39,778 nucleotides of DNA from JAZKSG01 sp036626215. GTDB lineage: Archaea; Thermoplasmatota; E2; DHVEG-1. Location: the NCBI GenBank assembly GCA_036626215.1, contig JAZKSG010000009.1, positions 1 through 39,778 of the forward strand, read 5' to 3'. A model generated the notes under the pieces. The model was given only the letters and a program-made list of their open reading frames with translations, did not search any database and was not told where the DNA came from. Made by a program: the position numbers and the translations under genes. Shown piece after piece: positions 16,806-24,609 of the stretch (position 1 is the first letter of the stretch; each line of letters starts with the position of its first letter).

Positions 16806-17470
16806 TTTACCTCTATCTCCATACTCCAAGAATGCTGTTTTCCTCTCTTCTCTCTATCTACGATTTCGAGAGGTCTATTATATAGAGGACAGTTCAAAAC
16901 AAAAGTTTCAAACTCTCCCCCTTCACCAGCAGGGTTTATACCATATTTTTTCTCTAATGTTTTAACGTCTCTGATAAATCTCCTATCAATAGGTCTACCA
17001 AGCCATTTATCATCTAATGGAAAAGCTGATACACCGGTTATTATAACATCAAAACTTTCTTCCAAAAGTTTTTCCAAAAGTTCAACCTGTTTTTTTTGCC
17101 AGATCGGGTTGAAACATTCAATGTCGAGATCGTTACAAATCCTCTGAACGCGAGATGCCTGATATGCTGATTCAACAGCACCAGTTACAACCCCTTCTAT
17201 TCCACTTTTTTTTATTGCTTTTTTAATAACCTTCCTAAGATCTTTTAATTCCTCCTCTTTTTCACCGGAAGTAGTCTCTTTTATCAACGGTTTTTCCATC
17301 CTCTCTGCTTGTTTCTCAACTTTTGAAATAGATGGTGTATGAAACATATAACTAGAAGGATTGTCAGAAAAAATTGAGATAAGACAAGCTATTTCATGAT
17401 TGTTTTTCTCGGTTAAATAGGCAGCAAAAGCTGAATCTTTTCCACCAGAAAACAACACTCCAAGTCTCAT
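16802..17470 (-). CDS. dph6: Diphthine-ammonia ligase
   Basis: Catalyses the last step of diphthamide synthesis on elongation factor 2, amidating diphthine with ATP and ammonia. The 222 residues have the N-type ATP pyrophosphatase loop SGGKDS (8-13), the ITGVSAFPLDDKWLGR stretch that is characteristic of this family, and the conserved EGGEFET motif (183-189). Length is typical of the archaeal single-domain form. It begins about 70 bases from the divergent archease gene and overlaps the downstream GATase by four bases. Confidence 0.94.
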   Translation of the reverse strand: MRLGVLFSGGKDSAFAAYLTEKNNHEIACLISIFSDNPSSYMFHTPSISKVEKQAERMEKPLIKETTSGEKEEELKDLRKVIKKAIKKSGIEGVVTGAVESAYQASRVQRICNDLDIECFNPIWQKKQVELLEKLLEESFDVIITGVSAFPLDDKWLGRPIDRRFIRDVKTLEKKYGINPAGEGGEFETFVLNCPLYNRPLEIVDREKRGKQHSWSMEIEVK

Positions 17471-17553
17471 TTTTTTTCAAAATACTTAATTAGGAGCTTC
17501 AATAAAACATTTATCAGATAAAAAAGTATAACTATAGACGGTTGAAGTCAAGA

Positions 17554-17967
17554 ATGAAAAAATATGATATCATTGAACACACTGCAGATGTAGGATTAAA
17601 AGCATATGGAGAAAATTTAGATGAGGCTTTTGAAAATGCTGCTAAAGGCATGTTCGACATTATAACTGACAAATCAAAAGTTGAACCAAAAGGTGAATAT
17701 AGGATAGATCTAGAGGCAAATGAGCTTGATCAACTCCTTGTAGATTGGTTATCAGAACTTCTTTATCTTTTTGATGCTGAAGGTCAAGTATTTGGTTCAT
17801 TTGATGTTGATCTTAACGAAAAAAAACTTTCTCTTTCCGCTAAAGTTTTAGGTGAAGATTTCAACACTTCTAAACATAAGGCTGGTGCAGAAATAAAAGC
17901 TGTTACTTATCATATGCTTGAAGTTAAAAAAGAACCATGTTACGTCCAAGTTCTCTTCGATATATAG
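17554..17967 (+). CDS. Archease
   Basis: Small acidic protein that activates the RNA ligase RtcB in tRNA splicing. Begins MKKYDIIEHTADVGLKAYG, the diagnostic EHTAD motif, and continues with ELDQLLVDWLSELLYLF and HKAGAEIKAVTYHML. At 137 residues it has the usual length. I take the ATG at 17554 because archeases begin just before this motif; an in-frame TTG at 17542 would add four residues. rtcB is not in the window. Confidence 0.95.
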   Translation: MKKYDIIEHTADVGLKAYGENLDEAFENAAKGMFDIITDKSKVEPKGEYRIDLEANELDQLLVDWLSELLYLFDAEGQVFGSFDVDLNEKKLSLSAKVLGEDFNTSKHKAGAEIKAVTYHMLEVKKEPCYVQVLFDI

Positions 17968-18059
17968 ACATGTTTTTTTAATAACTTCACACCGTTTTTT
18001 TTGAGTACTTTCAGCAACCCCATATTATGTTTTAAATACAATGTTTAACGTCATAGTTA

Positions 18060-18147
18060 CATAGAAGGTGTCCAAACCGGACGGCTCTCCAAAATATTTT
18101 TCTTTTTTTTCCTCTCCGCGATCCCATTTTTTTCCGTCCGGTTTTTT
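18060..18147 (+). ncRNA. Candidate small RNA with strong terminal hairpin
   Basis: In the gap between archease and the DUF1858 gene, TTTTAAATA (18030-18038) is a good TATA box about 25 bases before 18060. Downstream, AAACCGGACGG (18074-18084) and CCGTCCGGTTT (18134-18144) are perfect 11-base complements, with a run of six T residues at 18142-18147. The 5' arm also fits a competing local hairpin GTCC-AAACC-GGAC (18070-18082). No coding frame fits. It is either an independent RNA of about 90 bases or an attenuator-like leader for the DUF1858 gene about 100 bases later. Confidence 0.45.
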
Positions 18148-18248
18148 CCTCACATCAAAAAAAACAATGTTTTTTTTGGGTAAGAGTTATATTGACCCTC
18201 TCTTTATAAAGGTGGAATATACGCGTTGTTTAGAAGGTTTGAAATTTC
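18148..18248 (+). promoter_or_regulatory. Upstream region of the DUF1858 gene
   Basis: AAAAAAAAC-AAT-GTTTTTTTT is a perfect nine-base inverted repeat near 18157-18177. A TATA-like CTTTATAAAG lies near 18201-18212, and GAAGGT about 11 bases before the ATG can serve as ribosome site. This suggests the DUF1858 gene has its own promoter in addition to any read-through. Confidence 0.35.
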
Positions 18249-18452
18249 ATGGCTGAAGATAAAATCACTAAGGATATGAATATAAGAGAGGTTATTGAAA
18301 AACATCCTGAAACTGTTCCAGTTTTTGGTAAATACAACATGGGTTGTGTAGGTTGTATAGCTGCGAGTTTTGAAAAAATAGAGGACATTGCATCTGTGCA
18401 TGGTGTAGATGTTGAATCTTTTGTTGAAGATCTCAATAAGGCTATAAAATAA
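18249..18452 (+). CDS. DUF1858 redox-disulfide domain protein
   Basis: A 67-residue stand-alone DUF1858 domain, a family described as a hybrid-cluster-protein-associated disulfide redox domain. MNIREVIEKHPETVPVFGKY leads into the pair of cysteines in MGCVGCIAAS, with a helical C-terminus. No hybrid cluster protein is nearby, and function is unknown. Possible roles are iron-sulfur or metal binding or thiol redox sensing. It converges on nikR, with seven bases between the stops. Confidence 0.85.
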   Translation: MAEDKITKDMNIREVIEKHPETVPVFGKYNMGCVGCIAASFEKIEDIASVHGVDVESFVEDLNKAIK

Positions 18453-18459
18453 CCGTGCT

Positions 18460-18873
18460 CTATATCTGACTTTCTGTTACTACCAGTTTTCCATGTTTTA
18501 TTCCTTTTAATGCTTTGATGTTATCTGCTAGTTTTTGAATATTTTTGTTTTTTCCTTTGAGAACTAGTACTTCTAGGCAGTTGTCATGATCTATATGTAT
18601 ATGTGTAGTTGAGAGTATTTCTGAGGTATGGTTATGTTGGATGTTAAGTAGTTTGTCGGTGAGATCGCCTGTATGGTGATTGTATATGATAGTTAGAGTG
18701 CCTATGATTTGTTGGTTTGGTTTCTCTTCTGTTTTTTCTTTGATTAAATCTTCTCGAAGCAGGTCTCTTATTGCTTCTGATCGATTTGAATATCCTTTCT
18801 TTTTGATTTTTTTGTCGAATTTTTTTAAGAGTTTTGGTTCTACTGATACTCCAAAACGAGTTATTTTATCCAT
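18460..18873 (-). CDS. nikR: Nickel-responsive regulator NikR
   Basis: Ribbon-helix-helix repressor that binds operator DNA when loaded with nickel. The 137 residues start MDKITRFGVSVEPKLLKKFD (DNA-binding strand and helices to about 45, including YSNRSEAIRDLLRE), followed by the ACT-like metal domain. All four high-affinity nickel ligands are present with the spacing of the E. coli protein: H80, H91, H93 and C99 (THIHIDHDNCLE). I use the ATG at 18873; an in-frame TTG at 18891 would add six residues. Dyad repeats overlap its own promoter, suggesting autoregulation. Confidence 0.95.
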   Translation of the reverse strand: MDKITRFGVSVEPKLLKKFDKKIKKKGYSNRSEAIRDLLREDLIKEKTEEKPNQQIIGTLTIIYNHHTGDLTDKLLNIQHNHTSEILSTTHIHIDHDNCLEVLVLKGKNKNIQKLADNIKALKGIKHGKLVVTESQI

Positions 18874-18878
18874 CTTTT

Positions 18879-18983
18879 GTGTCACGAACAACAGTTATTC
18901 GTGTTACTAATTTAAATTTTTTGTTACCAAAACTTTATTAAATAAACACTATTTTCGTGCTACGAAAACAAAAAACTTGTTAC
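18879..18983. promoter_or_regulatory. Operator array between nikR and the metal ABC operon
   Basis: Five related motifs of the form GTNNNACNAA or its complement form three dyads. Dyad 1 is GTGTCACGAA-N9-TTCGTGTTAC (18879-18907), eight of ten positions symmetric. Dyad 2 is GTGTTACTAA-N7-TTTTTGTTAC (18901-18927) and surrounds the nikR TATA-like AATTTAAATTAG. Dyad 3 is GTGCTACGAA-N7-AACTTGTTAC (18957-18983), overlapping the short palindrome TTTTCGTGCTACGAAAA (18952-18968) about where the ABC transcript should begin, given a TATA box near 18934-18946. The overall length resembles the 28-bp NikR operator of E. coli although the sequence differs. Binding by NikR is inferred. Confidence 0.6.
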
Positions 18984-19005
18984 TAAACTGGAGGAACAAA
19001 ATCAG

Positions 19006-19989
19006 ATGAAAAAATCTTTTGATCTATCAAAAAAAGCCATACTACTAACCATCACACTAAGCATTTTAATAATACCACAAACCCAAGCTACAGCAGAAAC
19101 ACAAGACGAGCAAATAACTATTGTCTGTACTAACACGATTTTAGCTGACTTCACTAAAAACATAGCTCCTAAAAACGACATTAAAATAAATTATATCATG
19201 CCTGCTGGAGTATGCCCTGCCCATTTTGACACTACACCTAGTGATGTATCAAAAATAATCGACGCAGATGTAATAGTCTCACTTGGATGGGAACCATGGT
19301 TGTCCAAACTATTAAAAAAGTCAGAAAACGAAGATTACAAGGAGATCAAATGTACTGGAATAGGAGAATGGAATCTTCCATCAAACGCCATAAAATACGT
19401 CGAAAACATTAGCAGAGGATTGAAAGAAATATATCCACAATACAACTCTACTATAAGTTCAAAGACAAAAAAATATATCTCTGAGATTAATAAAACAGCA
19501 GATCAACTAAAAAAAATGATAGAATGTTTCAACTATGAAGGAAAAAAAGTAATATGTATGCAATGGCAGAAAGATTTCGTAGAGTGGTTAGGTTTAGACG
19601 TCGTTGATTCATATCTTCCTCCTGAAAAACTCTCTGCTGATGACAAAATAAATATAACTGATACGGCTAAAAAAGAAAATATAGTTTTAGTAGTAGACAA
19701 CCTACAAAGCGGTACAGATTTTGGAGCTACTCTTTCAAAAGATGTAAACGCTGAACAAGCAATATTAACAAATTTTCCTGGAGCTAAACCGAATACTACA
19801 AACTATACAGACATGATAAAGTACAACACAGTCCAACTGATAAAAGGTATAACAATACAAGATGAAAAAAATATAAACAAAGAAGAAAACATAAAGTCAG
19901 TTCAACTACAAAGAAACATATCCCTAATCTTTATGATTATATTTCTACTATTATCTATAGTATTTTTTATAATGTATAAGAAAAAATAA
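19006..19989 (+). CDS. Metal ABC transporter substrate-binding protein, membrane-anchored
   Basis: ZnuA/TroA-type (cluster 9) binding protein. The 327 residues have an N-terminal signal sequence (about 10-30), the binding fold (about 35-285) and, unusually, a C-terminal membrane segment (about 304-323) before a KKK tail. H73 in VCPAHFD corresponds to the first zinc ligand. The second ligand region, normally containing His, reads VICMQWQKDFVEWLG (C184, M185, Q186, Q188), and no clear later His or acidic metal ligand is visible. It may prefer another metal. GGAGG lies 11 bases before the ATG. First gene of the operon facing nikR. Confidence 0.85.
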   Translation: MKKSFDLSKKAILLTITLSILIIPQTQATAETQDEQITIVCTNTILADFTKNIAPKNDIKINYIMPAGVCPAHFDTTPSDVSKIIDADVIVSLGWEPWLSKLLKKSENEDYKEIKCTGIGEWNLPSNAIKYVENISRGLKEIYPQYNSTISSKTKKYISEINKTADQLKKMIECFNYEGKKVICMQWQKDFVEWLGLDVVDSYLPPEKLSADDKINITDTAKKENIVLVVDNLQSGTDFGATLSKDVNAEQAILTNFPGAKPNTTNYTDMIKYNTVQLIKGITIQDEKNINKEENIKSVQLQRNISLIFMIIFLLLSIVFFIMYKKK

Positions 19990-20009
19990 AAACCGTTGGT
20001 GAGAAAATT

Positions 20010-20411
20010 ATGGACGAAACACTTCAAAGAATAGAAAAATTCCATGGACACCTTGGCCCCTACGTAGTAATAGGATATAGAATGGGTGAGATAGCCTGTC
20101 AAAAAACTAATTCAGATCCATTCAAAAAAGAAGTTGAAATTTTCACAGGTATACAGCCCCCCATCTCTTGTATAATAGATGGTATACAGCTAAGTTCTGG
20201 ATGCACATTAGGTAAAGGAAACATCAAAGTAAAAAATGAAAATAAACCCTCGGCAACCTTCAAAGATAAAAATACAGACAAACAAATTAATATCATCCTT
20301 AAAAAAAATATTCAACAAAAAATCGACACACAAGTTACAGAAGAAAACATAGTAGACTTTTCAAAAAAGATTTTTAACCAACCGGTTGAATCACTATTTG
20401 AAATATTTTAA
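20010..20411 (+). CDS. FmdE-like protein
   Basis: A 133-residue protein of the FmdE family (named after molybdenum formylmethanofuran dehydrogenase subunit E), lacking the C-terminal zinc ribbon found in longer members. The signature FHGHLGPYVVIGYRMGEIAC (11-30) has H12 and H14; C54 in PPISCIIDGIQ and C65 in SSGCTLGKGNI complete a likely metal site. No other formylmethanofuran dehydrogenase gene is present, so an enzyme role there is unlikely. Its place between the binding protein and the ATPase suggests metal handling, as a chaperone or sensor. Confidence 0.82.
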   Translation: MDETLQRIEKFHGHLGPYVVIGYRMGEIACQKTNSDPFKKEVEIFTGIQPPISCIIDGIQLSSGCTLGKGNIKVKNENKPSATFKDKNTDKQINIILKKNIQQKIDTQVTEENIVDFSKKIFNQPVESLFEIF

Positions 20412-20438
20412 TAAATTCTTTTTTAGGTTTTAGATTAA

Positions 20439-21203
20439 ATGAAAAATAAAAACATTATAGATCTACAAAAAATTTCTACTATTTATGAAGGAGAAAAAAT
20501 ACCGGTCATCAGAGATGTAGATTTATCTATCGAGACAGGGGAATTTGTGTCTATAATTGGTCCTAATGGAGCCGGTAAAACCACTCTATTGGAGACCATC
20601 AACGGACTTCTAGAATACAGTGAGGGATTTGCTGAGGTTTTTGGTAAAGAAATCAAGAAAAAGAAAAACTGGATTAGAACAGAGATAGGATATGTGGTTC
20701 AAAACTTTGAGATAGATCCTCTTGCACCTTTTCTATGTAAAGATATTGTGATGTCTGGCCGTGCTGGAAAAATTGGTTTATTCCGTTTTCCGTCAAAACA
20801 AGACTGGGAACAAGTATGGCAGAGTATGAGTATGGTGGGAATGATAGATTTTGCTAAACGACCAATTGGTAAACTGTCAGGAGGAGAATTCCAGAAGATT
20901 TTATTAGCTCGTGCTCTTGCTCAAACTCCACAACTACTGCTGTTAGATGAACCTTTTTCTAATCTTGATTTTTCAGCTAGAAAACAAATGGAAACTCTTC
21001 TTAATAGAATCCATGAACAAAAAGATATGACTATAGTTATGGTATCTCATGACCTAAGTTTTGTACCTGATAAATGTAGACGTGTAATAGTTATGAACAA
21101 AGGCAGGATCATCATGGATGACAAAAAAGAAAAAATCTTACAATCCGACATTATAAATCAGATTTTTTCCGACCAATCTTTGTCAAAAGATGATGGAGGT
21201 TGA
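20439..21203 (+). CDS. Metal ABC transporter ATP-binding protein (ZnuC-like)
   Basis: Energises metal import through the neighbouring permease. The 254 residues show Walker A GPNGAGKTT (41-49), the Q loop in YVVQNFEIDP, the signature LSGGE (146-150), Walker B LLLLDEP (166-172) and the switch His in MVSHDLSF. Architecture matches the Mn/Zn/Fe chelate ABC family. The stop overlaps the permease start. Confidence 0.93.
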   Translation: MKNKNIIDLQKISTIYEGEKIPVIRDVDLSIETGEFVSIIGPNGAGKTTLLETINGLLEYSEGFAEVFGKEIKKKKNWIRTEIGYVVQNFEIDPLAPFLCKDIVMSGRAGKIGLFRFPSKQDWEQVWQSMSMVGMIDFAKRPIGKLSGGEFQKILLARALAQTPQLLLLDEPFSNLDFSARKQMETLLNRIHEQKDMTIVMVSHDLSFVPDKCRRVIVMNKGRIIMDDKKEKILQSDIINQIFSDQSLSKDDGG

Positions 21204-22060
21204 TTTTTGTTTTGATAGATCTTCCCCTTTATTTTTTATTACCTTCCATCTTGGGAGCAGTTTTTGCAGGTTTCGTTTGTTCCACTATGGGGAGTTTTGT
21301 AGTACGTATGAATCTTGCTTCTATAGGGTACTGTATGTCTCATGCTGCGTTTGCGGGAGCAGCATTCGGGTTGCTTTTCTCAATTGACCCTATGTTTACA
21401 GCGGTTCTATTTGCGTTCATTACGGCTTTAGTACTTGGGCCTTTAGCTGAGAAAGCACGTCTGGAAAGTAATGTAGTTATAGGGTTCATGTTTTCTTTCA
21501 TGATAGCTTTAGCATTCATCTTTCTCTTTGCCAAACCTGGAAACGCTGCCAGTGGACAAGCTTTGAGTATACTCTGGGGGAGTCTTCTATCTGTAGGATA
21601 TAATGAAGTATTGTTGTTGTTTGTTTTATCTATCATTTTGATAGTTTTTATAGCGGTTTTTTACAAAGAACTGATGGCTGTTATGTTTAATCGTAAACTC
21701 GCGCAATCCTCAGGAATAAACACCAGACTGTTTTATTTCGCTGTTTTGTTTTTAACTGGTTTTGCAGTATCATTGTCTTTGAAATTGGTAGGGGGATTGT
21801 TGGTTTTTGCTTTGATTGTTAATCCTACTTCTACTGCTTATCAGTTTTTTTATGATTTCAAAAAAATAATGATTTTTTCTCCTTTGGTAGGAATTATTAG
21901 TTGTCTGGTAGGCATTTTCGTCTCTCTATATTTTGATTTCCCCGTGGGTGCAGCCATTGTGATTATTTCTGCATTGTTTTTCGCCTTCTCTATATTGTTT
22001 TCACCTAAAAGAAAAAAGGGTAAACTGTTTTCAAATATTTTAGAAAAAAAGGAAGTATAA
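21200..22060 (+). CDS. Metal ABC transporter permease (ZnuB-like)
   Basis: Membrane subunit of the metal importer, 286 residues with about eight hydrophobic segments. Family landmarks are GSFVVRMNLASIGYCMSHAA near 30-50, LARS-type ESNVVIGFMFSFMIALAF and GGLLVFALIVNPTSTAY. The start is uncertain: TTG at 21200 overlaps the ATPase stop (TTGA) but touches the GGAGG at 21195-21199, while TTG at 21212 has a 12-base spacing and removes four residues. The last gene of the operon, with its stop four bases from the convergent gyrA stop. Confidence 0.92.
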   Translation: MIFVLIDLPLYFLLPSILGAVFAGFVCSTMGSFVVRMNLASIGYCMSHAAFAGAAFGLLFSIDPMFTAVLFAFITALVLGPLAEKARLESNVVIGFMFSFMIALAFIFLFAKPGNAASGQALSILWGSLLSVGYNEVLLLFVLSIILIVFIAVFYKELMAVMFNRKLAQSSGINTRLFYFAVLFLTGFAVSLSLKLVGGLLVFALIVNPTSTAYQFFYDFKKIMIFSPLVGIISCLVGIFVSLYFDFPVGAAIVIISALFFAFSILFSPKRKKGKLFSNILEKKEV

Positions 22061-22064
22061 TTTT

Positions 22065-24563
22065 TTATTCTTGAGTTGTCCCTTCAGTTTCTTCTTTGCA
22101 TTCCTCGTCGTTTTCCTTTTCGTCTTCCTCCCCACTGCTTACAACTTTTGCCACTGAAACCACTTTGTCTCCCTCGTTTAAACGCATAATCCGCACACCC
22201 ATAGTGTTACGTCCTTGTCTACGTATACTTTCCACTGGAATACGTACAACCATTCCTTCTCTACTAGTTAACAATATTTCTTCTTCCTCACTGAGCTCCT
22301 TTACATAGATGACTTTACCGTTTCTCTCATTCGTTATGATGGTTCTTACTCCTTTACTCCCTCGATGTGTTTTTCGGTACTCTGTTATAGCTGTTCTTTT
22401 ACCATATCCGTTCTCCGTTATTGTTAACAGATCCCCTTCGTCGCTAACCGTATCCATCGACACAACTTTATCGTCATCTTTAAGCCGTATACCAATGACT
22501 CCACGGGTGACACGACCTGTTGGACGTACCTCGTTTTCATCAAAACGACAAGCTTGGCCGTTGGCAGTTGCTATCATAATGGTGTTCTCTCCGTCGCTTA
22601 GACGAGTACTAACGAGCTCATCTTCCTCTTCTAGTTTAACTGCACGTATACCCGTTACACGGATATTACTATATTTAGAAAGCACTGTTTTTTTGATATA
22701 TCCCTTCCTGGTGGAGAAAACCAGATAGTGTTCATCATCGAATTCTTCAATAGGTATAGCGGTTTCAACAAATTCTCCTTCTTCTAAACGTGGTAACAAG
22801 TTGATTATTGCTTTACCCTTGCTATGACGCCCCCCTTCAGGTATTTTGTAACCTTTCAACCAGAAACATTTTCCATGGTTTGTAAAAAACATGATGTAAT
22901 TATGTGTAGAAGTGATAAAGGCATCAACTACGACATCTTCTTCTTTAGTCCTCATACCTATAAGGCCTTTACCGCCGCGATGCTGCGTACGATATGTTTC
23001 ACAAGGTATACGTTTAATGTATCCGCTGTCAGTGATAGTAATAATTACATCTTCTTCAGGTATGAGATCCTCTGTCTCAACAGTTATTTCACCTTCTCTT
23101 ATATCTGTCCGGCGTTCATCGTCAAATTTTTCTTTCAGCTCCTGTAATTCTTCTTTTATTGTATCAAGGATGTTTTCTTTATCACTCAACAACTCTTCAA
23201 GATTCTCGATAAGATTCTTTGTCTCCTTGTAATCCTCTTCTACTCCCTCAATCTCCATACCTGTAAGTTTTTGAAGACGCATCGACAGAATGGCTTTAGA
23301 CTGCTCTTCAGATAGTTCAAAACGTTCCATTAATTTTTTCTGAGCTTCTTCTACCTTTTTGCTACCGCGGATTATCTTAATCACGTTGTCAATATTTTCC
23401 AATGCAATCATATATCCTTCCAGGATATGCATTTTATCCTGAGCTTTCTCTAAATCATATTTAGTCCGCCGAGTTATAACCTTGACACGATAATCTATAA
23501 AATGCTGAATAATTTCTTTAAGACCAAGAATCTGAGGTTCACCGTTAACAATAGCTAGGTTTGAAATACCAAAAGTAGTTTGAAGATCAGTTTGCTGAAA
23601 AAGCTGATTCAAAACAACATCTTCTATGGCGTCACGTTTCAAATCTATAACTATACGTAAACCTTTACGGTCACTTTCATCTCTTAAATCGGATATACCC
23701 TCAATTTTTTTATCTTTAACCAAACGAGCGATTTTTTCCAAAAGTTTAGACTTATTTACCTGATAAGGAATTTCCGTAACAATAATTCTTGACTTATTTT
23801 CTTTCTCCTCGGTTTCAGTACGAGCACGAACATAAATACGTCCTTTACCCGAAGAATAAGCTTTCAAAATACCGGCTCTACCATGAATAATGCCACCAGT
23901 AGGAAAATCAGGACCTGGAATCGTCTCCATCAATTCAGCAGTTGAAACATCAGGATTATCAATAACACGGATGATACCGTCTACAACTTCACCAAGATTA
24001 TGTGGAGGGATATTAGTAGCCATACCTACTGCTATACCGGATGCACCATTCAAAAGCAAATTAGGTAGACGAGCAGGAAGCATAACTGGTTCTTTCAACG
24101 ATCCATCAAAATTATCTTTCCAATCAACTGTACCCTTGTTGATATCCTCCAACATATAATCAGCGATGTTTTCCATACGTGCTTCCGTATATCTCATAGC
24201 TGCAGCGCTATCTCCATCAATACTACCGAAGTTACCCTGACCGTCAATCAACGGATAACGAAGAGAAAACGACTGAGCCATCCTAACCATGGTGTCATAA
24301 ACAGCTTGGTCGCCATGGGGATGATATTTACCTAACGTTTCCCCTACTACACGCGCAGATTTTCTATGGGGTTTACTATGAGTTAAACCCATATCATTCA
24401 TCGCATAAAGAATACGACGATGAACAGGTTTAAGACCATCACGAACATCTGGCAAAGCACGACTAACGATCACACTCATACTGTAGTCAATAAAAGCCTG
24501 CTTCATCTCAGATTCGATGGCACGCATATTTTCTTTCTTAACAGAATCATCAACATCAACCAT
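22065..24563 (-). CDS. gyrA: DNA gyrase subunit A
   Basis: Breaks and rejoins DNA to introduce negative supercoils. The 832 residues contain the breakage-reunion domain (about 1-500) with the catalytic Y125 in AAMRYTEARM, and a six-bladed C-terminal DNA-wrapping domain (about 505-805). The GyrA box QHRGGKG (527-533) marks a true gyrase rather than topoisomerase IV. An acidic tail ends the protein. Position Q86 in YHPHGDQAVYD aligns with E. coli Ser83, the main quinolone-contact residue; D90 matches Asp87. Follows gyrB by 46 bases. Euryarchaeal gyrases are regarded as acquired from bacteria. Confidence 0.97.
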   Translation of the reverse strand: MVDVDDSVKKENMRAIESEMKQAFIDYSMSVIVSRALPDVRDGLKPVHRRILYAMNDMGLTHSKPHRKSARVVGETLGKYHPHGDQAVYDTMVRMAQSFSLRYPLIDGQGNFGSIDGDSAAAMRYTEARMENIADYMLEDINKGTVDWKDNFDGSLKEPVMLPARLPNLLLNGASGIAVGMATNIPPHNLGEVVDGIIRVIDNPDVSTAELMETIPGPDFPTGGIIHGRAGILKAYSSGKGRIYVRARTETEEKENKSRIIVTEIPYQVNKSKLLEKIARLVKDKKIEGISDLRDESDRKGLRIVIDLKRDAIEDVVLNQLFQQTDLQTTFGISNLAIVNGEPQILGLKEIIQHFIDYRVKVITRRTKYDLEKAQDKMHILEGYMIALENIDNVIKIIRGSKKVEEAQKKLMERFELSEEQSKAILSMRLQKLTGMEIEGVEEDYKETKNLIENLEELLSDKENILDTIKEELQELKEKFDDERRTDIREGEITVETEDLIPEEDVIITITDSGYIKRIPCETYRTQHRGGKGLIGMRTKEEDVVVDAFITSTHNYIMFFTNHGKCFWLKGYKIPEGGRHSKGKAIINLLPRLEEGEFVETAIPIEEFDDEHYLVFSTRKGYIKKTVLSKYSNIRVTGIRAVKLEEEDELVSTRLSDGENTIMIATANGQACRFDENEVRPTGRVTRGVIGIRLKDDDKVVSMDTVSDEGDLLTITENGYGKRTAITEYRKTHRGSKGVRTIITNERNGKVIYVKELSEEEEILLTSREGMVVRIPVESIRRQGRNTMGVRIMRLNEGDKVVSVAKVVSSGEEDEKENDEECKEETEGTTQE

Positions 24564-24609
24564 TTAACCAACATCTCCCAAACTAAACAATTTTTATTCT
24601 AAGTAAAAA

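Noticed and set aside
20010..20411. Subunit E of formylmethanofuran dehydrogenase and hence evidence of methanogenesis
   Set aside because: No other fmd/fwd or methanogenesis gene is in the window and short FmdE proteins are widespread.
19006..22060. Calling the operon znuABC
   Set aside because: The ATPase and permease are ZnuCB-like, but the binding protein lacks most zinc ligands and the regulator nearby is NikR, so the metal is left open.
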